Shown: positions 31,683 through 37,614 of the stretch, piece by piece
Layout of the letters: each line of letters begins with the position of its first letter
Position numbering within the stretch: the stretch's first letter is position 1
NCBI GenBank assembly: GCA_021413735.1
Contig: JAIOPV010000038.1
Coordinates: 1 to 37,614, forward strand
DNA from: Planctomycetota bacterium
Lineage (GTDB): Bacteria > Planctomycetota > Planctomycetia > Gemmatales > Gemmataceae
Reading direction: 5' to 3'
DNA: 37,614 nucleotides
Program-made: the position numbers and the translations under genes
The notes under the pieces: generated by a model
What the model was told of the DNA's origin: nothing
Database searches by the model: none
The model's input: only the letters and a program-made list of their open reading frames with translations

Positions 31683-32156
31683 ATGGATGCGGGGTGGAGC
31701 TTAGTGTTGGACGACTTCGGCGACATCCCCACGGTCGCCGAGGGTGTCCGGATGGCCGTCCGGCTGGCGATCGCGGCCGCCCTCGGCGGGCTGGTCGGGT
31801 GGGAGCGGGCGCGGGCGGGGAAGGAGGCGGGGATCCGCACGCACATGCTCGTCGCCCTCGGCTCCGCCTTCTTCGTCCTCGTCCCGGTCCTGGATGGTAT
31901 GGCGCACGCGGACGTGTCGCGGGTGATCCAGGGGATCGCGACCGGGATCGGGTTCCTGGGGGCCGGCGTCATCCTCAAGCCGGACGGCCCGGACGGGCGG
32001 ATCAAGGGGTTGACGACGGCGACGGGCCTCTGGCTGACGGCCGCCCTCGGCGTCGCCGTCGGCCTCGGCCGGCTGACCTCGGCCGTGATCGGTGCCCTCA
32101 TGATCGTCGGCATCCTCACCGTCGTTGGTTCCGTCGAAAGGCGACATCGCCGGTGA
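31683..32156 (+). CDS. MgtC/SapB family membrane protein
   Basis: The 157-residue protein starts at ATG 31683 behind AAAGGGGGCGG; a GTG directly precedes it. It has four hydrophobic segments and the MgtC core: RLAIAAALGGLVGWERARAG, IRTHMLVALGSAFFVLV, VSRVIQGIATGIGFLGAGVI, LKPDG, then KGLTTATGLWLTAALGVAVG and a last helix. The length is that of short MgtC/SapB proteins without the cytosolic ACT-like tail. MgtC proteins are linked to Mg homeostasis and regulation of the F-ATPase. The broken copy at 29624-29883 shares its central region. It is separated from the DUF2752 gene by 39 bp and may be in the same unit. Confidence 0.88.
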   Translation: MDAGWSLVLDDFGDIPTVAEGVRMAVRLAIAAALGGLVGWERARAGKEAGIRTHMLVALGSAFFVLVPVLDGMAHADVSRVIQGIATGIGFLGAGVILKPDGPDGRIKGLTTATGLWLTAALGVAVGLGRLTSAVIGALMIVGILTVVGSVERRHRR

Positions 32157-32279
32157 CCGCCGGCCACGGTCATCTTGATCTCGAAGATGCGGCACACCGC
32201 CTTCGGCAGGGCAATGAGTGACACGCCATTGTCACTGACATTACGACGCTGTCGGAACCCCCTTACCCTTTGTGTGAAT

Positions 32280-32330
32280 GGGTAAGTGCCAATACATCCC
32301 GTACACTTTTGTGCCAATACATCCCGTACA
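32280..32330 (+). repeat. Doubled left end of the IS481-like element
   Basis: The core GTGCCAATACATCCCGTACA occurs at 32286-32305 and again at 32311-32330, separated by CTTTT. The outer copy is extended by GGGTAA to form the terminal repeat. Both are probable transposase binding sites. Confidence 0.88.
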
Positions 32331-32417
32331 GCAGAAGGGCTACAACAACCCCTCAAGTGATCCCAATGGAGGAAATCTTATGAGCAAGCAAAGAGTCAAG
32401 CCGAGCGTCGCCGGGCC

Positions 32418-33569
32418 ATGGTAGCAGCCGTCCGGCGTGGTCAGTCGCTGCGTGCGGTAGCCGGGAAGTTCGACGTGGGGGTGACGACTGTCGCCCACTG
32501 GGTCAAGCGAGCCAAAGCCCAGCGTCTGGATCGGGTGGACTGGTCGGACCGCTCCCGTGCCCCGCACAAGACCCGACGCACCGAGGCCACCGTGGAGGAT
32601 CTGGTTTTGCAGACCCGCAGTCAGTTGGGCCTCGGAGACCTGGGAGCGATTGGTGCCGAAGCCATCCACCAAGCTTTCGTGGACCAGAAGGTTACCAAGA
32701 TCCCTTCGGTGCGGACCATCAACCGCATTCTTGGTCGCCGTGGGGTTCTGGACAGCAAAACGAGAACACGCCGCCCACCTCCACCCACGGGCTGGTATTT
32801 GCCCAAGGTCGCCACTGCCAAGGCTGAGTTGGACAGCATCGACATTGTCGAGGGACTCGTGATCAAGGACGGCCCCCAAGTCGAGGTGCTCAACGGCGTA
32901 TCCTTGCACGGTGGCCGAGTCGTCTCCTGGCCGGTCGCCTCCCCGGTCACCGCCGAAATGACTGTGCAGTCGTTGGTCTCGCACTGGCGGGAAGTCAGGC
33001 TGCCCGGCTACGCCCAGTTCGACAACGACATGATCTTCCACGGCACACATCGTTACCCCGACGCATTGGGACGAGTCCTCCGCTTGTGCCTCAGCTTGGG
33101 CGTCGTCCCGGTCTTGGTGCCCCCGCGTGAGACCGGCTTCCAAGCCATGATCGAGAGCTACAACGGCTGGTGGCAAGCCAAGGTCTGGTCCCGCTTCCAG
33201 CACAAAGACCTGGAGGAGTTGCAAGGACACTCTCGGAAGTACGTCGCAGCCGTACTCAAGCAGAGGGCCGCGAGAATCGAGGCCGCCCCGGATCGCCGCC
33301 CGTTCCCGAGCAAGTGGAAACTCGACCTGAAGAAACGGCCAAAGGGCCTCCTGGTCTATCTGCGTCGAAGCAATCCCAAGAGCGAGGTCGTCTTGTTGGG
33401 AAAGACGTGGCCACTGGGCTTGGTCTGGCCCAGCCGCTTGGTCCGGTGTGAAGTCGATCTGGACAAGGACAAGATCCGTTTCTTCACCCTCCGACGCAAG
33501 GAACCGACCAGTCAGCCTCAGATCCTGGAAGTGAATTATCGGCTGCCCAACCGTGGCTTCCAGGATTGA
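32418..33569 (+). CDS. DDE transposase with rve integrase core
   Basis: The called frame gives 383 residues from ATG 32418. An N-terminal HTH (GQSLRAVAGKFDVGVTTVAHW) precedes an rve/DDE core: SIDIVEG (first Asp), QFDNDMIFHG (second Asp) and AMIESYNGWWQ (Glu). The C-terminal region is basic. Coding-like sequence in this frame extends further upstream (KSQAERRRAMVAAV) without a start. The only strong start (GGAGG then ATG 32380) lies one base out of phase and reaches TAG at 32419. Either a base is missing near 32385-32400, or frameshifting, or internal initiation at 32418 is used. The gene belongs to the IS at 32280-33644. Confidence 0.85.
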   Translation: MVAAVRRGQSLRAVAGKFDVGVTTVAHWVKRAKAQRLDRVDWSDRSRAPHKTRRTEATVEDLVLQTRSQLGLGDLGAIGAEAIHQAFVDQKVTKIPSVRTINRILGRRGVLDSKTRTRRPPPPTGWYLPKVATAKAELDSIDIVEGLVIKDGPQVEVLNGVSLHGGRVVSWPVASPVTAEMTVQSLVSHWREVRLPGYAQFDNDMIFHGTHRYPDALGRVLRLCLSLGVVPVLVPPRETGFQAMIESYNGWWQAKVWSRFQHKDLEELQGHSRKYVAAVLKQRAARIEAAPDRRPFPSKWKLDLKKRPKGLLVYLRRSNPKSEVVLLGKTWPLGLVWPSRLVRCEVDLDKDKIRFFTLRRKEPTSQPQILEVNYRLPNRGFQD

Positions 33570-33575
33570 TTGTCC

Positions 33576-33644
33576 TGTTCGGGATGTATTGGCACTTGTC
33601 ACGCGACGCCCAGTTTTCTGTACGGGATGTATTGGCACTTACCC
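33576..33644 (-). repeat. Doubled right end of the IS481-like element
   Basis: Inverted copies of the 20-bp core are at 33576-33595 (TGTTCGGGATGTATTGGCAC, one mismatch) and 33619-33638 (TGTACGGGATGTATTGGCAC), 23 bp apart. The outer one is extended by TTACCC to 33644, next to the target duplication. Confidence 0.88.
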
Positions 33645-33651
33645 TGTGAAT

Positions 33652-33959
33652 CAAGGAGTCGCATGGGAGATCGCCCTGACGCCCGTTGCCTACCCCCTCC
33701 CCGCAACGCATCTCCACGTCAACAGCAACATCCACCTGGACATCCTGTTCGCTTAGACCTTAAACAAGCGAATCGCCTCTGATCTCGCTGGGACTTCTGT
33801 GCCCAGAACCGTGCGAACGTGATCGCAGGACGGTGCCATCGGTGGCCCGTCTGTTGTCCATGTGACTCTCGTTGTTCACGCTCACCTCCTTTCTGCGAAC
33901 TCGCTCTCGGTGTCCTCACGGATCGGGACTTCCAGATCCCGACTTCAGCTTCGTGGTTC
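33652..33959. other. Region between the IS481-like element and IS1380 transposase end
   Basis: No supported gene. Right after the IS, one frame ending at 33756 reads AYPLPATHLHVNSNIHLDIL before its stop and could be the tail of a gene lost on IS insertion. AAGGAG and an ATG at 33663 lie in another frame without convincing protein. The end of the IS1380 element should lie here; I could not identify its terminal repeat. Confidence 0.35.
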
Positions 33960-34295
33960 TCACTGACGCAGCAGCGACACCAGACGAAAGAACGTCAGCA
34001 GGTGCGGGTTCCAGCCAAGCACACGCAGCACCAGACGACGACCTGTTTGGATCACCTCGCACGGGATCGTCACGAACGCACTCACGAATGCCTTGAACTC
34101 CAATCGCAGCACACGACGTTTCTCCTCGCGGTGGTCTTCCTCCCAGCGACCCGGTGACACCGGCAGCATCAACGCCCACCACGCCTTCAAGTTCCACGCC
34201 AGTGCCGTCATCACCATCCACGCCCCGTTACTCTCCAACGTGTTCACCGGAGCTTGCAACGCACCAACACCATCATGCAACTGGGCCAGCAAGTT
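33960..34295 (-). pseudogene. IS1380-type transposase, 3' exon
   Basis: The 111 codons and stop encode the C-terminus of an IS1380-family transposase: NLLAQLHDGVGALQAPVNTL, SNGAWMVMTALAWNLKAWWA, LRLEFKAFVSAFVTIP and LGWNPHLLTFFRLV. The segment begins exactly after the group II intron end (34296). It is in phase with the 5' exon at 37504-37614, so removing the insertions would restore ...NDRCNQE joined to NLLAQ... without frame loss. As it stands the gene is interrupted by 3.2 kb and cannot make full-length transposase unless the intron splices. Confidence 0.85.
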
Positions 34296-34354
34296 GTAGG
34301 GTAGGCGGCTGGCGAGGTTCCGGTGTCCCGGACCTTTCCCATCCGCCCCCCTCC

Positions 34355-34389
34355 GAACCGGACTGGATACTTTTCGCATCATCCGGCTC
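34355..34389 (-). ncRNA. Group II intron domain V
   Basis: On the minus strand the 35-nt segment starts GAGCCGGA and ends TCCGGTTC, which pair over 8 bp including one G-U. An upper stem GATGC/GTATC has an A-rich loop (GAAAA), and a small bulge (CAG) lies on the 3' side. The AGC catalytic triad near the 5' end is present. Position, about 60 nt before the intron end, is correct. Confidence 0.8.
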
Positions 34390-34398
34390 TCCAGCCAC

Positions 34399-34611
34399 TC
34401 ATTCCGCCCCGCGTCGCAATGGCCTACCGGCGTGGATGTTGTCATGGCAGATGCGACAGAGGACCATCGTCTTCCGTCGCCGGGATGCCATGAGTCGCAC
34501 CCAATCCGGGGGCGTGCGGCGCTTTCGGATGATGCCAAGGATCGTTTCGGCGTTACGCATCTCGCGCACCTCCCGTCCCGTGACATCGAGTGACCTGTCT
34601 CCCTTCACCAT
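34399..34611 (-). pseudogene. Remnant of group II intron reverse transcriptase/maturase
   Basis: The 70-residue frame joins the usual N-terminus of intron-encoded proteins (EVREMRNAETILGIIRKRR) directly to the C-terminal HNH-type end (PPDWVRLMASRRRKTMVLC, then RICHDNIHAGRP). All reverse-transcriptase blocks, the X/maturase domain and most of the HNH region are missing, some 400 or more residues by comparison with the family. The deletion is in frame. The product cannot be an active reverse transcriptase; any mobility or assisted splicing would need a protein supplied in trans. Confidence 0.75.
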
Positions 34612-34755
34612 GTGCCGGGCTTTCCCCGGCGCGGATTACTACGGAGACTCCGTGGCCGTGGGGCTCGCGCCCGGTAGGCCATCCCATGCTTTGAAAGCGT
34701 CCGGTGAATAGACGTGGGTAGCCGTTGAGTTCGGGCGTCGCCTCGAAGTGTGAGT

Positions 34756-36345
34756 TCAGTGGCTGGCGGGGAGGTGTTGTTTGGCCCAGACATCCGGCAG
34801 CAGATCGGTCACGTCGGCCGGTTTCGCAGCCAGTTGCGTCAGCACGTCGGTGAGGTACAACCAGGGATTCAACTCGTGACGCTTGGCACTGGCACACACG
34901 CTCATCAGCACCGCCGCACTCCCAAGACCACCGTCGCCCCCCACGTGCAACCAGTTGCGGCGTCCGACAGCCAGCGGTCGCAAGGCGCGTTCGACAACAT
35001 TATTGTCGATCGCGAACCTCGAATCGACGAGATAGCGGCCCAGCGTCGGCCACTGGTTCCGAGCATACGACACGGCCTCACCGAACGAACTCTTCGGCTG
35101 CATGGTCCGTTGTTCGACGTCCAGCCATTCACCGAACTTCTTGAGAACCGGACCGGCCCGCGTTTGCCTCAGTGACACCACGCTGTCACTCGTGAGTTTC
35201 TTCTCAACGATTTCCTTCTCCACGGCGTAGAGCGTGCGGATGTACGCCAGTGCCTCGCTCGCCTTCGCCGGGTTGTTCTTCTGGGCTTCCACGAACTTCC
35301 GCCGCACGTGAGCCCAGCAACCCAGATGTCTCGCCCCGGAGCCGTGAATGCAGTTGTAACCCGCGTAGCCATCGGCTTGCACGAACCCCGAGTACCCTTT
35401 CAAGAACGCAGTCGGGTGCTCCTCGCCGCGACCGGCCGTGAAGTCGAACACCGTGTACGGATGGGCCGCGTCCCCGAGGTAGAGCCAGGCATACGCCGTC
35501 CGCCGGGGTTGCAGGAGTTTGACCGGACTCTCGTCGGCATGAATAACGAACGAGCCCTTGAGGCGCGCGATCATGGCCCGGTAGACCGGTTCCAACACGG
35601 TCGCGCACGCGGCCACGAGATCGCACAAGCGGGTGCGGGACACCGGCCAGCCCTGCCTCGCGAAGATTGACTCCTGGCGGTAGAGCGGCAAGTGGTCGAT
35701 GCACTTCGACACGATCACCTGGGCGAGCAATCCGGCACCGACCCCCGACCTCGGCACCGGTTCGGGGGGGAAGGCCGGTGCCGCGATCTGCGGATCAAGG
35801 GTCGCCTGCTCGCAGTTTCGGCAGGCGTAAGTTTGCTGAGCGAGCTCTCGAACGAATATCGACGACGGCGTGTAATCGAGGCGCTCGCGAATCGTCTCGC
35901 CGATGCGAACACGCACCCCGGTACAACACGGACAGACCTTCTCGGCATCGCACAGGTCGATCTCTTCCCGCTGGCGAGGCAGCTTCGCCGAGTTCGGTTT
36001 GCGGCCGTGCCCTTTCCGCTTGGGCACCAACACTTCGGGTTCGGCAATCACCGCAGCGCTGGACGGGGTGACGGGTTCGTCGGAAGGATTGTCGAAGAGA
36101 GTGGGGCCTTCGACCCGCTCGCTCTTGCGGCCGAAGGTCATCTTCACGAGCTTGGCGATGTGGTCCTGCTGTTTCTCGATCGTGCCGCGAAGTTGACCGA
36201 CGAGCGCGAGGACTTCCTGGAGTTGGGCTTTGAGTTGCGTGTTGTCAGCGAGCAGGTGGGCGACCTGCTCGCGGAGGGTGATGACTTCGTCTTGCGGTGG
36301 CAACGCCATGCCATTGAAGACGCGCGACGCGGCGAGAACGATCAC
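34756..36345 (-). CDS. tnpC: IS66 family transposase TnpC
   Basis: The frame gives 529 residues from GTG 36345, 15 bp after tnpB; ATG 36309 (MALPPQDEV) is the alternative. An N-terminal leucine-zipper-like coiled coil (VITLREQVAHLLADNTQLKA) is followed by KMTFGRKSERV, a Cys-containing zinc-finger region (VCPCC) and a second Cys pair (ACRNC). The DDE catalytic core has IHADESP (Asp), FVQADGYAGY (Asp) and NNVVERALRPL (Glu), ending with the NPWLYLTDVLTQL helix typical of the family. The length is normal. It carries out transposition with TnpA and TnpB. No damage is visible. Confidence 0.95.
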   Translation of the reverse strand: MIVLAASRVFNGMALPPQDEVITLREQVAHLLADNTQLKAQLQEVLALVGQLRGTIEKQQDHIAKLVKMTFGRKSERVEGPTLFDNPSDEPVTPSSAAVIAEPEVLVPKRKGHGRKPNSAKLPRQREEIDLCDAEKVCPCCTGVRVRIGETIRERLDYTPSSIFVRELAQQTYACRNCEQATLDPQIAAPAFPPEPVPRSGVGAGLLAQVIVSKCIDHLPLYRQESIFARQGWPVSRTRLCDLVAACATVLEPVYRAMIARLKGSFVIHADESPVKLLQPRRTAYAWLYLGDAAHPYTVFDFTAGRGEEHPTAFLKGYSGFVQADGYAGYNCIHGSGARHLGCWAHVRRKFVEAQKNNPAKASEALAYIRTLYAVEKEIVEKKLTSDSVVSLRQTRAGPVLKKFGEWLDVEQRTMQPKSSFGEAVSYARNQWPTLGRYLVDSRFAIDNNVVERALRPLAVGRRNWLHVGGDGGLGSAAVLMSVCASAKRHELNPWLYLTDVLTQLAAKPADVTDLLPDVWAKQHLPASH

Positions 36346-36360
36346 GGAATCGGTCGAGAA

Positions 36361-36708
36361 TCACGAGGATTTTTGGAAGCGGGTTCGCGTGCGTGTCTGG
36401 GCCAGTTCGATGCCGCCGAGAATCATGGCCAGTTGCGTGGTCGTGATGGACAGTTCCTTGGTTGCGGCGGTGGGGAAGGCGAACGTCCCCTTCTCCAATC
36501 GTCGGAGGTAGAGGGCGAAGCCGTCGCCCATGAAGCCAAGGATCTTGAGCTTGTCGCCACGACGGTTCTTGAAGACGAAGATGTCGCCGGAAGCGGGGTC
36601 GCGTCCGAGGACGGTGCGGACGACTCCAGCGAGTCCGTCGATCCCCTTGCGTCCGTCCTGGGAATCGACGGCAACGTAGATGGTGCCCGTGGTGCCGATG
36701 TTCAGCAT
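36361..36708 (-). CDS. tnpB: IS66 accessory protein TnpB
   Basis: The 115-residue protein starts at ATG 36708, overlapping the tnpA stop by 7 bp (ATGCTGA). It has the Orf2-type core: YVAVDSQDGRKGIDGLAGVV, DIFVFKNRRGDKLKILGF and LYLRRLEKGTFAFP, then a Gln/Thr/Arg tail. It is required for transposition of IS66 elements. Its overlap with tnpA indicates translational coupling. Intact. Confidence 0.93.
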   Translation of the reverse strand: MLNIGTTGTIYVAVDSQDGRKGIDGLAGVVRTVLGRDPASGDIFVFKNRRGDKLKILGFMGDGFALYLRRLEKGTFAFPTAATKELSITTTQLAMILGGIELAQTRTRTRFQKSS

Positions 36709-37046
36709 GGCGCGGCTCCCAGTGCGATAACCAAGCGGGCGAGTTGCTGGGCATCGGCAGACAGCGGCACGCGGAGTTGAAGACCCGATGGAAGGACGAC
36801 CTCGACGACGCAATCGGGGATCACACGGACGGGCACGAATGACGGTGAGGACTTCGGCTCGGCCAGGGTTGGTGGTGGAGTTACGGAGGTGTGATCGAGC
36901 TGGTCGATGATGCTGCGCCAGCGGTGGAATCCGGACTTGTTGAGGTTGCGAGAGCGGCAGAATGCCGTCACGGAGAGACCGGAACTTTGCCAATCGGCGA
37001 TGATCGTTCGCCAGCGTTCGAGGCGATGAGGGGCATGCACGGCCAT
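36702..37046 (-). CDS. tnpA: IS66 accessory protein TnpA
   Basis: The 114-residue protein starts at ATG 37046 with AGGAG upstream; the frame is open to 37103, where ATG would lie within the terminal region. An HTH region reads RWRTIIADWQSSGLSVTAFC followed by LNKSGFHRWR, and the C-terminal beta part (VVEVVLPSGLQLRVP, then ADAQQLARLVIAL) is typical of IS66 Orf1. It is the first gene of the element, 56 bp inside the terminal repeat. Intact. Confidence 0.93.
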   Translation of the reverse strand: MAVHAPHRLERWRTIIADWQSSGLSVTAFCRSRNLNKSGFHRWRSIIDQLDHTSVTPPPTLAEPKSSPSFVPVRVIPDCVVEVVLPSGLQLRVPLSADAQQLARLVIALGAAPC

Positions 37047-37503
37047 CGGGGTCTCCTGCGAGTGAGGAAACCCACAGATTACCTCGCCCCACAAGACGAC
37101 CATTCACCGGACGCTAACCATGCTTTGCCGTGAGGGCACGTCCGAGCGAAGGTTAGGTGCTCCGTTCGTTCCGTGGGCGGGCTCGTCGCCCGTCACCCCG
37201 ACCGCCGGGGTTCCAATCGCCCAAGAGAACGGCGGCTGGAGCGGTCGGCACCGTCATCGAGTGCCATGCCGGTGGGACTGCACTTGGTCCGGTGGAACTG
37301 GAGTTCAAGCAGTGTAGCTTTCACCATACTTCGCAAGCCTTGCGGCGCGTGGGTCCGGGCACTTCGACGCCCACCGCCGCTTCACCAACAGGCTCTGTTC
37401 CCCGCTCGTCTTTCGACGGCGAGTAAGTTGGTCGGCTTAGACACCTCCTCCCGAGTGTTCTGCTGACTGAGTCAGCGATGCCTTCACCGTTGTCATGGCG
37501 CAC

Positions 37504-37614
37504 CTCCTGGTTGCAACGATCGTTCGCCTCAAACACGATCTCCGCTGCCGTCGCTTTCCGATCGTTGGTGATGTAAAAGAAGTGACGCACCTCCGGGAAG
37601 AGTACCTGCTCTCC
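37504..37614 (-). pseudogene. IS1380-type transposase, 5' exon (partial)
   Basis: The 37 codons from the window edge encode EVRHFFYITNDRKATAAEIV and FEANDRCNQE, matching the middle of IS1380-family transposases, where the YFFYITND motif is followed by a EIVxEANDR helix. The frame ends at the intron start (37503) and is in phase with the 3' exon at 34295. The gene start lies outside the window. Confidence 0.82.

Larger units (their letters stand above)
32280..33644 (+). mobile_element. IS481-like insertion sequence, 1365 bp
   Basis: Outer 26-bp perfect inverted repeats (32280-32305 and 33619-33644) bound one transposase gene. The element is flanked by a perfect 7-bp target duplication TGTGAAT (32273-32279 and 33645-33651). 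Each end has a second inner copy of the 20-bp core, at 32311-32330 and, with one mismatch, 33576-33595. The ends appear intact, so insertion is recent, though the transposase start may be damaged. Family assignment to IS481-like rests on the HTH plus rve transposase and is tentative. Confidence 0.9.
34693..37118 (-). mobile_element. Complete IS66-family element, 2426 bp
   Basis: Terminal inverted repeats are GAAAGCGTCCGGTGAAT (34693-34709) and, on the other strand, GTTAGCGTCCGGTGAAT (37118-37102), differing at two positions near the tip, as is usual for IS66 ends. Perfect 8-bp target duplications CATGCTTT lie at 34685-34692 and 37119-37126, the IS66 standard. It carries tnpA, tnpB and tnpC on the minus strand, all open. 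It is inserted into the group II intron and is therefore the youngest layer of the nest. Confidence 0.95.
34296..37503 (-). mobile_element. Group II intron, reduced and interrupted by IS66
   Basis: On the minus strand the intron begins GTGCGCC at 37503, directly after transposase codons CAG GAG, and ends CCTACCCTAC at 34296, directly before AAC TTG CTG. Its 5' ribozyme part is 37127-37503, and the 3' part is 34296-34692. Removing the IS66 and one 8-bp duplication leaves about 774 nt. A leader resembling intron sequence before the reverse-transcriptase ORF (ATCCGCGCCGGGGAAAG) lies at about 34620-34650. Domain V is at 34355-34389. The encoded reverse transcriptase is almost wholly deleted. Whether this reduced intron can splice is unknown. 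Confidence 0.82.

Noticed and set aside
32157-32272. Minus-strand peptide-like text (VSLIALPKAVCRIFEIKM) left of the IS481-like element
   Set aside because: It might be part of a gene broken by the IS, but no family, start or continuation on the other side of the IS was found.
33663-33782. AAGGAG plus ATG small frame right of the IS481-like element
   Set aside because: The encoded peptide is low-complexity Pro/Arg/Gln and has no signal or motif; another frame looks more protein-like but lacks a start.
33719-33919. Minus-strand 66-codon frame after the IS1380 transposase
   Set aside because: Composition is Arg/Gln/Gly-rich with no motif; it is likely the non-coding end of the IS1380 element.
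1-37614. CRISPR arrays, tRNA or rRNA genes
   Set aside because: No regularly spaced direct repeats and no tRNA- or rRNA-like segments were seen on either strand by eye; a dedicated scan was not possible.

Overview
The window is a high-GC metal-resistance island flanked by mobile-element debris. The host is most likely a planctomycete of the Gemmataceae type. This rests on a TIGR03000-like domain (a planctomycete-restricted family), Cys-rich exported proteins of unknown family, multi-domain RND adaptors and generous non-coding spacing. The assignment is inference; there is no rRNA or marker gene here.

Layout. 1-1400 (minus): three tandem small lipoproteins with near-identical leaders, the first cut by the window edge. 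1585-1830 (plus): a small XRE regulator with a perfect 12-bp palindrome upstream. 2039-2436: a frameshifted N-terminal relic of a TolC gene, directly before an intact TolC gene (2625-4124). 9961-4057 (minus): first heavy-metal RND operon, made of an adaptor with two metal-binding HMBD modules, a SLOG-YHS fusion and a CusA-like pump. The pump's 3' end overlaps the convergent TolC gene. 10226-11038 (minus): TIGR03000-like plus YHS-like exported protein. 19065-11415 (minus): second RND operon, made of a Cys-rich exported protein, an adaptor with three metal-binding modules, a 1476-residue CusA-like pump with an insertion of about 280 residues, and a small Cys-containing exported protein. 19262-21699: further exported proteins, two of them Cys-rich. 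21826-28098 (plus): third RND operon, made of an adaptor, a CzcA-like pump with the D/D/E proton-relay motif, a lipoprotein sharing the adaptor's WCxEHG modules, a small Cys lipoprotein, an HMA-domain protein and a small membrane protein. It is followed by a frameshifted, truncated TolC gene and a cation-antiporter/MgtC chimera. 30037-32156: Rieske oxygenase, DUF2752 membrane protein and intact MgtC.

32280 to the window end is mobile DNA. An IS481-like element (32280-33644) has doubled ends and a 7-bp target duplication. After it lies a three-level nest: an IS1380-type transposase gene is split by a group II intron that has lost most of its reverse transcriptase, and the intron is split by a complete IS66 element with an 8-bp duplication. 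All boundaries can be read from the sequence.

How the genes work together (inference): three RND pumps and their adaptors would export Cu/Ag (two CusA-like) and Zn/Co/Cd (one CzcA-like) through TolC channels, of which only the 2625-4124 gene is intact. The many Cys/Met/His modules (HMBD, YHS, YHS-like, WCxEHG, HMA, Cys-rich exports) would capture metal in the periplasm and pass it to the pumps.
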